A DNA stretch of 64,000 nucleotides from CAYVKM01 sp964452045 (GCA_964452045.1 CAYVKM010000008.1:15113-79112), one strand, 5' to 3'; shown: positions 25,975-34,326, numbered from the stretch's first letter. The notes: a model not told the origin generated them from the letters alone. Program-made: numbers and translations.

Positions 25975-26886
25975 TTAATGCCCCGCCCCCTGGTAATTCT
26001 TTTCCCCGGCGGTGATCTTAAAGGGAAAAATATTCTGTGCCGGCGGTAGTTGACAGGTAGCATAGGGTGTAAAAATGCAAGGCGGATTGTAGGCTTTATT
26101 AAAATCGATATAGGTGATATTGTTGGAATCCGGGGCGTCCGCATAGAGGAAGCGACCGGCGCCGTAGGTCTCAACGCCATTGGTCTGGTCCCCAAAGATC
26201 AGGAAGAATTGCTCGTCATCCGGCTCGGCAATCGGGTCAAGCTGGTATTGCTCACCGTTGTAGAAGAAAACCAGTGCCCCGGGGCAGAGTGATTCATCCA
26301 CTGTGCCCAGCACGGTGGGGACCTTGATGGTCTTCAGCGGTTCGTACGGTTCAAACGTGGCCTTAATCCGCCACTCGGGATTGATGGGAAACATCTCGAT
26401 GCCTTTAAAATTCTTTAGGCGGGGACTTTCACTGTCCTTCAGACGAACACCGTATTTATCTCCCCGTTTGATGATATACCAGCTTAAAGATCCGTAATTC
26501 AGAATGGTGGGATTACCGGACAGGTCGTTTTTTAATACCAGCCGGGTCACCGGTTGGTTATCATGATAAACCGGTATGCCCGGGTTAATCCGTACCGTGA
26601 CCGTAGTATCCTGCAGAAGAAAAGTACCGATAAACGCCGGGGCCTTGTCCGCCGGGAAAACAATATCGTTGGCCGGATCGTCCCCAAAGCTGTTTTCTCC
26701 CTGGTTGAGCCAGTACAACCCGGCCAGGCTTAACCAGCCGTCCGGTTTTTGCAGGGATGCCATTCGTTTCTGATGCCATTCCTGAATATTGGCCAGGTAA
26801 GCCGCATCCGGCTGACTTTGTTTGGTATTGCAATTAAGCTGTAAAACAATTGCTAAAACTAGGCTAAACAGTACCGGATATTTCAT
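25975..26886 (-). CDS. DUF1684 lipoprotein
   Basis: The ATG at 26886 is preferred (AAGG about 11 bases upstream), giving 303 residues. A lipoprotein-like signal ends LQLNC at about 18. The DUF1684 family features follow: WHQKRMASLQKPDGWLSLAG near 36-55, GLYWLNQGENSFG, then KPT-like IKVPTVLGTVDE and the closing FNKAYNPPC...FPFKITAGEKNY. The domain's function is unknown, although it is widespread in exported proteins. No operon partner is apparent. Confidence 0.85.
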   Translation of the reverse strand: MKYPVLFSLVLAIVLQLNCNTKQSQPDAAYLANIQEWHQKRMASLQKPDGWLSLAGLYWLNQGENSFGDDPANDIVFPADKAPAFIGTFLLQDTTVTVRINPGIPVYHDNQPVTRLVLKNDLSGNPTILNYGSLSWYIIKRGDKYGVRLKDSESPRLKNFKGIEMFPINPEWRIKATFEPYEPLKTIKVPTVLGTVDESLCPGALVFFYNGEQYQLDPIAEPDDEQFFLIFGDQTNGVETYGAGRFLYADAPDSNNITYIDFNKAYNPPCIFTPYATCQLPPAQNIFPFKITAGEKNYQGAGH

Positions 26887-26998
26887 ATTTGTCGACCTTA
26901 TCTCTTTCTTAAATTGTAATATACTTTTTCCCTTTAAAAAAGGTTCTATCATATTTCTTAATATTCAAAGGCATATCATAATGCGCCTCTAATTTTTA

Positions 26999-27215
26999 TT
27001 AACCTCTTTTGTTTATGAGATATTCGTTATCCAATTCCCATTTGGCAGGATTATTTCTGATATATTCTCGGATGTGGTATAAATCCTGTTCATTACGAAT
27101 TATATGTTCGTAATAATTCCGTTGCCAATGGAAATGATTGTAATTGTTTATGCGGCACAATCGAGTCACCGACGATTTATAAGATCGGACGATAACACCT
27201 CAGGTACCTGATAGA
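26999..27215 (-). pseudogene. Remnant of a RAYT (Y1/IS200-like) transposase, 3' part
   Basis: The minus strand frame ending at TAA (26999-27001) reads VIVRSYKSSVTRLCR ... NYYEHIIRNEQ ... YIRNNPAKWELDNEYL. This closely matches the C-terminus of the RAYT gene at 30988-31903 (IIRSYKSSVTRWCC ... FYEHIIRNERE ... YIRNNPAKWELDNEH). There is an in-frame TGA at 27200-27202, and the N-terminal two thirds, including the HUH motif, are missing. It is therefore a dead second copy in the same orientation, 4 kb from the other. Confidence 0.88.
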
Positions 27216-27280
27216 TATGTGGTGTAATAATTTTTTAGATTTATATTGAGGTGAGCAGGGTGTAGAATCAAATATCCCTG

Positions 27281-28726
27281 TTATTTTAATTTTAATGCTT
27301 CTTTTATTTCCGACAGGAACCCAATAGTTATGTTATTAAGAAAGTCATATTCAGTTTTGTTTTTTGCTGCTTTTTTAAATTTTTCAAAAGAATCGAAGGC
27401 CATTGGTAGGTTATTTTTCTTGAAAAAATATAGAAAACCTATTACAAAGTATGATTGTAATTTGTCCGGCTCAATTTTCAGTAGTTCTTCATTAAATTTT
27501 ATGGATTCTTCAACGATTCTAGGTTCATTTGGAAAAGTTAAGTCTTTAATTTTCTTATATAATTTATATGAATCTTCAAATTTACCCAAATACATCAAAA
27601 TGAAAGCCTTATTATACAACCATGTAAAATCTCCCATACAATATCTTCTTGCCTTATTTAGCAACTTGATAGATAACACTGGATTTTTTTCATCCTTAAA
27701 TGCTATATAAGATTTTAATATTAAAGAATCATAATGACAGGGATTTTGTTTTAAGCATTTGTCTAAAAATGATTTTGTGGCTCTAATATTTTTGTTTATT
27801 GCGTATTCATATCTCGCAATAAGATTATTTTCAGTTAATATAAGGTTACTAATATTTATATTTATTTGAGATAGATTTGGGGGCAGTGGATTAATGTATC
27901 TATTAATTTCGCCTTTTAAACCTTTGTGCAATTTTAAAGCAGTTCTTGGATCTCCCGAATAGAGAGCAGCCAGGCCCGTGATGTATCGTGCTGCAATATA
28001 AACAGTGTCAGCTGTGAATCTAAATCCACTAATTTCAAATTTCTCAAAAAATGAAATTTCCTTTGGAAAAACTGAGATAAACTGTTTCCTTATTTTATCG
28101 CGTTGTATTTTTTTTAATGGTCTGTGTACAACTAAACCACTAATATCTAATAAATATTTATTTTCAACTTCTAGTCTTTCAATTATATTTCCCCAAATGT
28201 AAAAATGAACGCGGACTTTGTTTTTAAATTTTTCCCATTTTTTAAACTCCTTTGGTACTTTTGATCTCGACTTGAAGTCAATTTTATTTTTATCAAATTC
28301 TTCCCTTTTTTCTACGTATTTCTGTAAAATATCCTTGGCCGCTAAAGATCTATAATCATTAAATATTAGGATATGGAAAAGATTAAGAAGGTTGTTCCTT
28401 TCGAGATCGTTTTTTAATCTCTTAGTAAAATCAACCTTAATTCTATTCTTCTGTTTTTCATTTTCGGCATTTATGGCAACTAATATACCTATTTTGTCCC
28501 GATTTGCTTTCGGAAAATAATTACGTGAGATTATCCAAGAAAAAGTCCAAAAAATTAAAGAAAAAAGATAAAGTGAAATTCGTATGTTTTTATCTTGAAT
28601 GATTGATTTTATTTCTGGATTTAAAAACTTAATCACCAGTATCAAAAATGCATATCCAATAGTTAATCCAAATGGACTATAAAAATGTTTCTTCAACAAA
28701 TTATATAGAAATTCTAAGTCTTTCAT
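27281..28726 (-). CDS. TPR-containing membrane protein of unknown function, AT-rich
   Basis: The 481-residue protein has two hydrophobic helices at about 19-36 and 50-66. A basic, helical region follows, opening with KIGILVAINAENEKQKNR near 77-94, which looks like the first strand and helix of a small alpha/beta domain. The last 250 residues resemble degenerate TPR repeats (YITGLAALYSGDPRTALK, FTWLYNKAFILMYLGKFED). Base composition is clearly more AT-rich than the neighbours, and it lies between two RAYT copies, so transfer is likely. I do not recognise the family. A defence or signalling role is possible but unsupported by motifs. Confidence 0.7.
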   Translation of the reverse strand: MKDLEFLYNLLKKHFYSPFGLTIGYAFLILVIKFLNPEIKSIIQDKNIRISLYLFSLIFWTFSWIISRNYFPKANRDKIGILVAINAENEKQKNRIKVDFTKRLKNDLERNNLLNLFHILIFNDYRSLAAKDILQKYVEKREEFDKNKIDFKSRSKVPKEFKKWEKFKNKVRVHFYIWGNIIERLEVENKYLLDISGLVVHRPLKKIQRDKIRKQFISVFPKEISFFEKFEISGFRFTADTVYIAARYITGLAALYSGDPRTALKLHKGLKGEINRYINPLPPNLSQININISNLILTENNLIARYEYAINKNIRATKSFLDKCLKQNPCHYDSLILKSYIAFKDEKNPVLSIKLLNKARRYCMGDFTWLYNKAFILMYLGKFEDSYKLYKKIKDLTFPNEPRIVEESIKFNEELLKIEPDKLQSYFVIGFLYFFKKNNLPMAFDSFEKFKKAAKNKTEYDFLNNITIGFLSEIKEALKLK

Positions 28727-28985
28727 TTCTGTTTAGATTTTATTTTATAGTATAGCATTAACTTTAAATAAGCATAATTTTAAAAAGCCATATTTTAGTC
28801 AAGGTTTTGAATAGCCTAAATTTGCACCAGAAACTGTTACATTCATTTATAGTTTATATCTAAAGGTGAAATTAACAAATAGAAAGATTGGAAACGGTAC
28901 TCCATCAATTTCCTCCCGGTCCATAGCCGGTTTCGGTCTTAATCTACCATTACAATATTTTTTTATCAATATTTTATTCAGGCAA

Positions 28986-29375
28986 TCATACTGCCGGAAG
29001 CTTCTTTTTCTTCAGGCGGTGGCTGATCAGAAAAAGAATACCCACCACCACAAATGGAATGGTAATAGTCAGGATAATAACCAGGCTCAACCAGATGGAA
29101 TCGTTCCGGTTAAAATTCAACATAAAAATAACCGGGGTAAAGGCCAGACCGAGCACCATAAAGATGATGCCGCCGACAATTTCCCATTTCCAGGCAACGA
29201 TCAAAAAAGCCAGTAAAATAAAAGATGGAATAAGATGGATAAGAAAAGCACCGAACTGTTGCCAGATGGTGAGCCCGGGTGCAAAAGCGTCCGCAGCGAA
29301 TAAACTAATAAAAAGAATAGCCAGGATACAGAGAATCCGAGGTAACCAATGAAATAATCTGACAGATGTTTTCAT
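28986..29375 (-). CDS. Small four-helix inner-membrane protein
   Basis: The 129-residue protein has four hydrophobic helices (about 10-28, 38-62, 66-86, 93-118) and a basic C-terminal tail (HRLKKKKLPAV). It is of a type often annotated as an unknown membrane protein in this phylum; I do not assign a function. Its start codon overlaps by four bases (ATGA) the stop of the extended frame of the broken beta-barrel gene upstream. This shows that the two were once translationally coupled. Confidence 0.7.
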   Translation of the reverse strand: MKTSVRLFHWLPRILCILAILFISLFAADAFAPGLTIWQQFGAFLIHLIPSFILLAFLIVAWKWEIVGGIIFMVLGLAFTPVIFMLNFNRNDSIWLSLVIILTITIPFVVVGILFLISHRLKKKKLPAV

Positions 29376-29941
29376 TTTGTCTTCCTAGTTTCTGTTAGAA
29401 AAATGCCGACGTTTATGGTGAAGTAATTGTTAAAGAACTGGTTATTATGTGCCAAAAAGGAAAACAGCGGAAAAATTTCCAAACAAATTTTATTACTTTT
29501 TCCTATCAATAGTCAACCGCCAAGCATAAAACCAAGTGAATTTTTTGTATCGTTAACATTCCAATACCCCAAATATAAACGCTCCTGTGCGCTAAAATGT
29601 CTTCGATGATAACCAAAACCAAAGTGACCAAAAATATTTAAGGCATCCTGAGATGTCGAAATAATTCGAATAGAAGGTACCGCCTCAAATATCGTGATAT
29701 TTCCTGAATATCGGTTATAGCTCCTGCTGCTGTAGGCCACTCTGAGCCCCCAAAAGATATGGGGATTCTTATACCAGAAAACATTACCACCCAGGGAAAG
29801 TCCGCCATTCCAGTATTCACTCCCACTTTTCAGAGCAATATTCCTTCCCAGGTTAATACTTCCTGCTTTTTCCCCTGCCAGAGAAAAGCTATAAAATGTT
29901 GACAAAATAATGGCAATTAATAAGGTAAACCTTTTTAACAT
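29372..29941 (-). pseudogene. Outer-membrane beta-barrel protein interrupted by one in-frame TGA
   Basis: The start is the ATG at 29941, behind GGAGGTGGA. It encodes a signal peptide and barrel-like strands (GGLSLGGNVFWYKNPHIFWG) and stops at TGA 29513-29515 after 142 residues (...FMLGG). Reading on in the same frame gives LLIGKSNKICLEIFPLFSF and later NNYFTINVGIFL. These are typical final barrel strands, and the frame ends at 29372 with a TGA overlapping the next gene's ATG. A single change from GGA (Gly) to TGA explains the break. The intact protein would have 189 residues. Confidence 0.78.
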
Positions 29942-30254
29942 TCCACCTCCACTTGGTAAGAAACTGCTCAATACCCTATATCTCCTGTAAAAGAAGAGTA
30001 CAAAATGAATGTTACCAATTATCCATTATATATATGATCTAAAAATGTCTATCCAGGTATCCCGGGTGAACTGTTGAAAAAGATGTATCCGGAGCTCGGA
30101 AAGATAAACGGAATTAAAGGATTCATGATAAGGCTCCCTCCGGTCTGTTACCGGCGTCTCCTTCAATCTACAATTCTAAAATATTTTTGTCAATAAATTA
30201 TTCAAAGATCCCCGGAATTTCCTGCAGGGGATTTCCTTCGGTCGCTTTAAAAAT

Positions 30255-30887
30255 TTATAGCTGATAAAAAATACCTGCAAAAAACTCAAAGGGATAAATG
30301 CGAATGTCTTTTGAAATATTTTCGGCTACCTTCAGTTGCGTATATTTTAATACCATACCTTTTGCCCCGGATTTTATTCCAAATTTATCGGAGATCGGTA
30401 TTTTTACCCCGGCCGCATAAGATATCACAAAACCCGTATTATCAATATCACCACCGGCTTTTAGCAAGTCGCCGCCGAGGGATAAATAGGGTTTGATCGA
30501 TCTGTTATGATATTTCATGGGATAAAACAGTATTGATACTCCACCCATAAGCAGATTCAATTCCTTCTTTTCGGTCGGCTCACTTTTGCTCAGTTTTTGA
30601 GGCATAAATTCAAGATTGCCCTGGAACCCGAAATATCCTTTACTTATTTCTAATCCACCATTCAAGGCAAAGCTTTGTTCAAATGTACCGGTAATGGTTT
30701 CATATTGAACCCCACCCATTCCATTATAAATAGGATGAGAAAAGTCCCAGTCACTTTTCGGGGAAACCAGCGACGGATAGAAATAAACAGACGTCGTCCA
30801 GGATTCTTCCTCAATGTTCTGGGCAGACACTTTAGTTGATATGAAGAAGGCAAGTAGTATTGAGAGCAGAAAATTTAACTTCACCAT
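30255..30887 (-). CDS. Outer-membrane beta-barrel protein
   Basis: The 210-residue protein has a signal peptide ending VSAQ (about 1-22), alternating aromatic/polar strands, and Gly-rich turns (GGLEISKGYFGFQGNLEF; GVSILFYPM; SYAAGVKIPISDKFGIKSGAKG). It ends in FFAGIFYQL, fitting a porin-like final strand. It is likely an 8-strand outer-membrane barrel of unknown role. The ribosome site is GGAGGTCAATAAA. It is upstream of, and on the same strand as, the broken barrel gene. Confidence 0.8.
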   Translation of the reverse strand: MVKLNFLLSILLAFFISTKVSAQNIEEESWTTSVYFYPSLVSPKSDWDFSHPIYNGMGGVQYETITGTFEQSFALNGGLEISKGYFGFQGNLEFMPQKLSKSEPTEKKELNLLMGGVSILFYPMKYHNRSIKPYLSLGGDLLKAGGDIDNTGFVISYAAGVKIPISDKFGIKSGAKGMVLKYTQLKVAENISKDIRIYPFEFFAGIFYQL

Positions 30888-30942
30888 TTTATTGACCTCC
30901 TGAATCGTTATACGTACCCATAAAATATTGGATTAGAAATAG

Positions 30943-30962
30943 GGGCGTATTTTAATACGCCC
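30943..30962. repeat. REP-like palindrome next to the RAYT gene
   Basis: GGGCGTATT and AATACGCCC form 9-bp perfect arms around two bases. It lies about 25 bp beyond the 3' end of the RAYT gene, where REP sequences recognised by such transposases usually sit. Confidence 0.65.
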
Positions 30963-31243
30963 ATACCATTTCCATGAATTGGCGATATCATTTGTTCCTC
31001 GGATGTTCATTGTCCAATTCCCATTTGGCGGGGTTGTTCCTGATATATTTCCGGATTTTGTATAATTCCCGTTCATTTCGAATTATATGTTCGTAGAAAT
31101 TGCTTTGCCATTTGAAATGATCGTTTTTGTTTTTACAGCACCACCGGGTAACCGATGATTTATATGATCGAATAATTACACCCAGCGTACCTGATGGCGG
31201 GGATATTTGGGAAAAATAATTTTGTGGGTTTACGTTGGCATTG

Positions 31244-31271
31244 GTAGGGGCGTTCGATCGAACGCCCCTAC
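31244..31271. repeat. Perfect 28-bp palindrome inside the RAYT gene
   Basis: GTAGGGGCGTTCGA (31244-31257) is followed directly by its exact complement (31258-31271). It encodes part of a low-complexity loop (RGVRSNAP) of the transposase. It is of the GTAGGGGCG dispersed-repeat type and looks like a REP unit inserted in frame in a tolerant loop. Confidence 0.85.
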
Positions 31272-31411
31272 GGTTATTATTTCCCATACGAATTTCATTA
31301 TCCGCAAGGTCTTCATTGGCCCCACGATCACCGTTGCCTGGATGATCATTGATAATGACAATTCCGTGTAAATGATTGGGCATGATCACAAATTCATCCA
31401 ATTCAACATGT

Positions 31412-31675
31412 TCACCCCGTGAGATAATTCATCAAACGATTCTTCAAATAACGTTTTCCCCATGCTGTTTTTAAATATTTTTCCCTCTGCAATGCATCTT
31501 TCTGATTCAAACACCCCTCCCAATAAACTAATGTTAATGGTCTTCGACGCTTTGTCGATTCCACCGTACCTTTTTGATGCTGATCTAGACGATTTTGAAG
31601 ATTTTGCGTGTAACCTGTGTACAAATTATTGTCTGTACCGGAATGTAAAACATAGACATAAAAATGTTCATTCAT
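31412..31675 (-). CDS. GIY-YIG family endonuclease inside the element
   Basis: The ATG at 31675 lies behind GTGAGGTTAATT and gives 87 residues; a GTG at 31687 is possible. The protein has the GIY-YIG fold signature YVYVLHSGTDNNLYTGYT at the start, the conserved Arg in QNRLDQH near 28, and Glu in LVYWEGCLNQKDALQREKY near 52-65. It is a minimal nuclease domain of the UvrC-N/homing type. The last four codons (YLTG) and the TGA stop lie in or against the element's inverted end. It presumably cuts DNA to move or maintain the element. Confidence 0.88.
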   Translation of the reverse strand: MNEHFYVYVLHSGTDNNLYTGYTQNLQNRLDQHQKGTVESTKRRRPLTLVYWEGCLNQKDALQREKYLKTAWGKRYLKNRLMNYLTG

Positions 31676-31702
31676 AATTAACCTCACTTATCTCACGGGG
31701 TA
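31414..31702 (-). mobile_element. 289-bp GIY-YIG element with 14-bp perfect terminal inverted repeats
   Basis: ACCCCGTGAGATAA at 31414-31427 is the exact complement of TTATCTCACGGGGT at 31688-31701. The space between holds only the GIY-YIG gene. Excision of 289 bp (one T beyond the outer repeat included) restores the RAYT reading frame exactly, so the insertion is precise and has at most a 1-bp duplication. The element carries no other gene and is much smaller than a known IS. Confidence 0.85.
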
Positions 31703-32075
31703 AATATGATTGGGGATTTGTAGCCAATATTCCCGGGCAATTTTGCCAATGGAGGATAAAACTATTCTACCATTATTAATATCGCCAAATAAACATGTCT
31801 GTTGATGGGTGCAGATGGTAACATAATACCAGCCCGGGGATGTGTAATCATATTCCTTTAACCGAATAGAACGCCGGTGGTATTTGTTTTTGTTATTGGA
31901 CATTTTTCAGAAATTAATTGGAACGTCTGAGAGAAATTTTTGACTGCAAATATTTATCGTTAATCTCAATTAATATTAGGATGTAATGGATTTTTCGGCT
32001 AATCTAAAATTTCAAAATTTTTTTGTCATTATCTTAATCAGTACCTGTTGCAGGATAAATTCAGGATATTTGTGG

Positions 32076-32564
32076 TTAAATCAACCGGCTTCCAGCGAAG
32101 ATAATCAAATAGCCATGTATCGCCATGGGTATGGAGCCAATGAGTAAGGCCGTGATTATGGTAATTAGTTTCATACCGGACTTGTTGATCAGCAGCCGGG
32201 AGAACCAGAATATAAAAGGGAGATACAGAACAACCGAAGTAATGGTCCCCGGGGCATATTGCTGAAATACCAGTGTGGCAAGAATATGGAACAGTGCATT
32301 GGCAAACATCATAAAACCCAGCCAGGCAAGGGTAATCAGGGTGATTACTTTTTCCTTTGTAACAGCGGTAAGCATACACAACCCACTGACGATGACAAAT
32401 CCGGTCAGGTTGACTGACAGGAAAAGTGATAGGGTAATATCCCGATCGATCAGGGTATTTACCCAGCTGACAAATCCTGGTGCCTCCTCCGCTACGTGAA
32501 AAATGAAGATCAGCGGAGCCAGCAGGACAAATCTATATGGATTTGAAAAGATGGATGATTTCAT
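32076..32564 (-). CDS. HXXEE-domain membrane protein
   Basis: The 162-residue protein has about five hydrophobic helices and the family motif HVAEE in the first helix (residues 23-27). Further membrane histidines follow (NALFHILAT near 94 and MAIHGY near 151). The HXXEE family is widespread and of unknown function; the buried His/Glu residues suggest a metal site. The gene ends 172 bp before the RAYT gene start and is followed by an AT-rich gap. Confidence 0.8.
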   Translation of the reverse strand: MKSSIFSNPYRFVLLAPLIFIFHVAEEAPGFVSWVNTLIDRDITLSLFLSVNLTGFVIVSGLCMLTAVTKEKVITLITLAWLGFMMFANALFHILATLVFQQYAPGTITSVVLYLPFIFWFSRLLINKSGMKLITIITALLIGSIPMAIHGYLIIFAGSRLI

Positions 32565-32599
32565 GGAAACTTTTTGATGCCAGATTTTAGTGGTTTCTG

Positions 32600-33283
32600 T
32601 TAGTAGTTCAAAATCTTTTTGATCACCTCGACCGGAAAGGGATCCCCATGGGCCGGATAAATCGTCTTTGCTCCCCGTTCAATAACTGTCTTCCAGTTTC
32701 TCTTCACTTCTTCAATATTATCGGCAAATATGGGTAGTCCCGGTTTTAATCGGAAAGGTAGATTGTTGTGGGCCAGGCATCCCACGAACGCATCCCCGGA
32801 TTCCAATAAAACACTAACCGATCCACTGGTGTGCCCGGGCGTGTACACAATGCTGCCGTTAATGCCAAAATCTTGCAGGGGATAGTCGGAATCGTCCAAT
32901 ACGATGTCCGGCATCTCGCCCGGAAACTTAAACAATATTTTGGTAACCGGATTCAGGATAGATCGTAAAAAGTGTCCCCAGGCAGTTGTGCCGGTTGGAA
33001 AATGATGTAGACCCTTTTCAAAAGTTTCCCGGTCATTTTCATGAATTGCGATTTTCGCCCCGGTCAGTGACTTTATGTCCCCGGCAGATCCCACATGATC
33101 GAAATCCCCGTGGGTTAAAACAATTAATCGGATATCCTCGGGACGGATGGGTATGCCCCCGATAAAATTCTGAAAAGCTTTCAATTTCTTCGGTGGACCG
33201 CCATCAATCATGATCACCCCTTCCTCCCGGATCAGGTAACACCGGTTAATTCCGAATCGAACCGAATAAATTTGGGTTGACAT
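32600..33283 (-). CDS. Metallo-beta-lactamase fold hydrolase
   Basis: The 227-residue protein has the MBL motif THGDFDHVG near 57-65, a second His in TPGHTSGS near 140 and a final His in YPAHGDP near 210. In many relatives a metal-bridging Asp follows the second His (VGDL); here the segment reads AFVGCLAHN, so a Cys may replace it. The protein is cytoplasmic and likely a thioester or lactone hydrolase; the substrate is unknown. The ribosome site is GGAGCTAAAACC before the ATG. It is 35 bp upstream of the HXXEE gene. Confidence 0.85.
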   Translation of the reverse strand: MSTQIYSVRFGINRCYLIREEGVIMIDGGPPKKLKAFQNFIGGIPIRPEDIRLIVLTHGDFDHVGSAGDIKSLTGAKIAIHENDRETFEKGLHHFPTGTTAWGHFLRSILNPVTKILFKFPGEMPDIVLDDSDYPLQDFGINGSIVYTPGHTSGSVSVLLESGDAFVGCLAHNNLPFRLKPGLPIFADNIEEVKRNWKTVIERGAKTIYPAHGDPFPVEVIKKILNY

Positions 33284-33412
33284 GGTTTTAGCTCCTTACA
33301 GCTTTATTGATTGGAGAAGTAAAAAATGTCTATTTTGAATCAACAAATTGCCATTTATTATTTTCTATTGAAAAGCTCACACCTGGTTGGCAGACGCTAC
33401 CAATGATCGAAT

Positions 33413-33748
33413 TCATAAAAAGTCCTTTGAATCAAAAACCAAGAGAATTTGGCTAATCTTGTTGCCCTTCGCCTGGAATTCCTGAACCATTGGTGCGGAT
33501 ACACCGTCCTTGTGGAAGTCGTAGATAATACACACCATGTCTTTGTTTTGATATGTGCTTCGAATGTTGTAGGACATTCCAGTGGGAGGATCGGAAATCA
33601 AGGCATCCATATATGCCTTGGCACTGGTGGACTCGAACAATGGTCCCTTGAAGTGTAGGTTATCATCGAGAATATTTGATAAACGCTCTATTCCTTCTCC
33701 GGAATAGAAAATTCTCAAGAATTCCAGGGCAAGATCTATTGGTTTCAT
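33413..33748 (-). CDS. SnoaL/NTF2-like fold protein
   Basis: The ATG at 33748 (MKPIDLALEFLRIFYSG) behind AGGAAGCGAG is preferred over a GTG at 33781, giving 111 residues. The pattern of a helix, then LDDNLHFKGPLFESTSAKAYMDAL and three long strands, is typical of SnoaL-like cone folds used in isomerases, hydratases and ligand-binding proteins. No catalytic residue can be assigned with confidence. It lies 76 bp after the VOC gene on the same strand, and both may be recent accessory genes. Confidence 0.75.
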   Translation of the reverse strand: MKPIDLALEFLRIFYSGEGIERLSNILDDNLHFKGPLFESTSAKAYMDALISDPPTGMSYNIRSTYQNKDMVCIIYDFHKDGVSAPMVQEFQAKGNKISQILLVFDSKDFL

Positions 33749-33823
33749 GGTACTCGCTTCCTGGATAACGGGCGAGCTCACCGGCGCGACCGTGTCTGTT
33801 TGAGCACTTTGATGGGCATCAGA

Positions 33824-34186
33824 TTATGGAACCTGCCAAAGTCCCTGTTCAATTCCACCATACATGTAGATCGCAATAATTCCTCGTCCGGGAATTTCCA
33901 TTGGTGCTAGAGCGATTTTGGCTCCCATTTGTGCTGCGTCTCGGGCGGCAGCTTCAATATCGTTTACTCGGAGATATGTACGCACGATCGGCTTTTCTTC
34001 CACATGCATTGGGGCGCGGATGCCGCAGAGTGATCCATCGGGAAGTGTCGCTAGGAACGAGTTTCCCAATTCGGGGCCCGTCGCATGAAAGTGCCATCCA
34101 TATGCCTTACCGTACAACTGACACGCAGCCTCCACGTCCGGTGTTACGATCTCAAGATAGTAAACCGTGTGTTCCGGAACTGCCAT
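33824..34186 (-). CDS. VOC-family (glyoxalase/bleomycin resistance fold) protein
   Basis: The 120-residue protein has paired beta-alpha-beta-beta-beta modules: HTVYYLEIVTPDVEAACQLYGKAYGWHF in the first half (residues 6-33) and IVRTYLRVNDIEAAARDAAQMGAKI in the second (about 67-91). This is the VOC superfamily, with candidate metal ligands His6, Glu12 and a C-terminal Glu. The ribosome site is AGGAGTTATTCAA. Its substrate is unknown. The integron-type attC of the upstream cassette lies 62 bp before the ATG. Confidence 0.85.
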   Translation of the reverse strand: MAVPEHTVYYLEIVTPDVEAACQLYGKAYGWHFHATGPELGNSFLATLPDGSLCGIRAPMHVEEKPIVRTYLRVNDIEAAARDAAQMGAKIALAPMEIPGRGIIAIYMYGGIEQGLWQVP

Positions 34187-34247
34187 TTGAATAACTCCTC
34201 TGTTTCTTATTGTGTTGTAATGATAACTTACAGAACCATCAACTGCT

Positions 34248-34326
34248 GCCTAACGATTAGCATAAGCGGCGCGTCTTTTTGCGCGTCCGGCGACCGTAGG
34301 GAGCGAACTTCATGCATTTGTTAGAA
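34248..34326 (-). other. Integron attC recombination site
   Basis: On the minus strand the site runs from the R'' core TTCTAAC (34320-34326) to the R' core GTTAGGC (34248-34254). CTAAC pairs with GTTAG. Inside, GCATGAAG pairs with CTTATGC leaving one extra G, the bulged base typical of attC bottom strands. A GC-rich loop region (GCGC...GCGC) fills the centre. It begins about 10 bases after the cassette gene's stop, as in integron cassettes. R'' deviates from RYYYAAC at its first base. Confidence 0.8.

Larger units (their letters stand above)
30988..31903 (-). pseudogene. RAYT (REP-associated tyrosine, HUH) transposase gene split by a GIY-YIG element
   Basis: The 5' part (31703-31903) encodes the typical start, with YDYTSPGWYYVTICTHQQTC and IGKIAREYW. 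The 3' part (30988-31413) has the HUH motif MPNHLHGIV and the catalytic Tyr in IIRSYKSSVTRW. Between them sits a 289-bp element with inverted ends. Removing exactly 31414-31702 joins 67 codons to 142 codons in frame (IPNHI then EHVELDEF), a normal RAYT of 208 residues. As it stands the 5' part stops at codon 72 (taa within the element). RAYTs cut and join single-stranded REP palindromes; a palindrome lies inside this gene and another lies beside it. Confidence 0.9.

Noticed and set aside
33413..34186. The SnoaL and VOC genes as additional integron cassettes
   Set aside because: They are of typical cassette size and order, but no attC-like R''/R' pair or bulged stem follows either gene.
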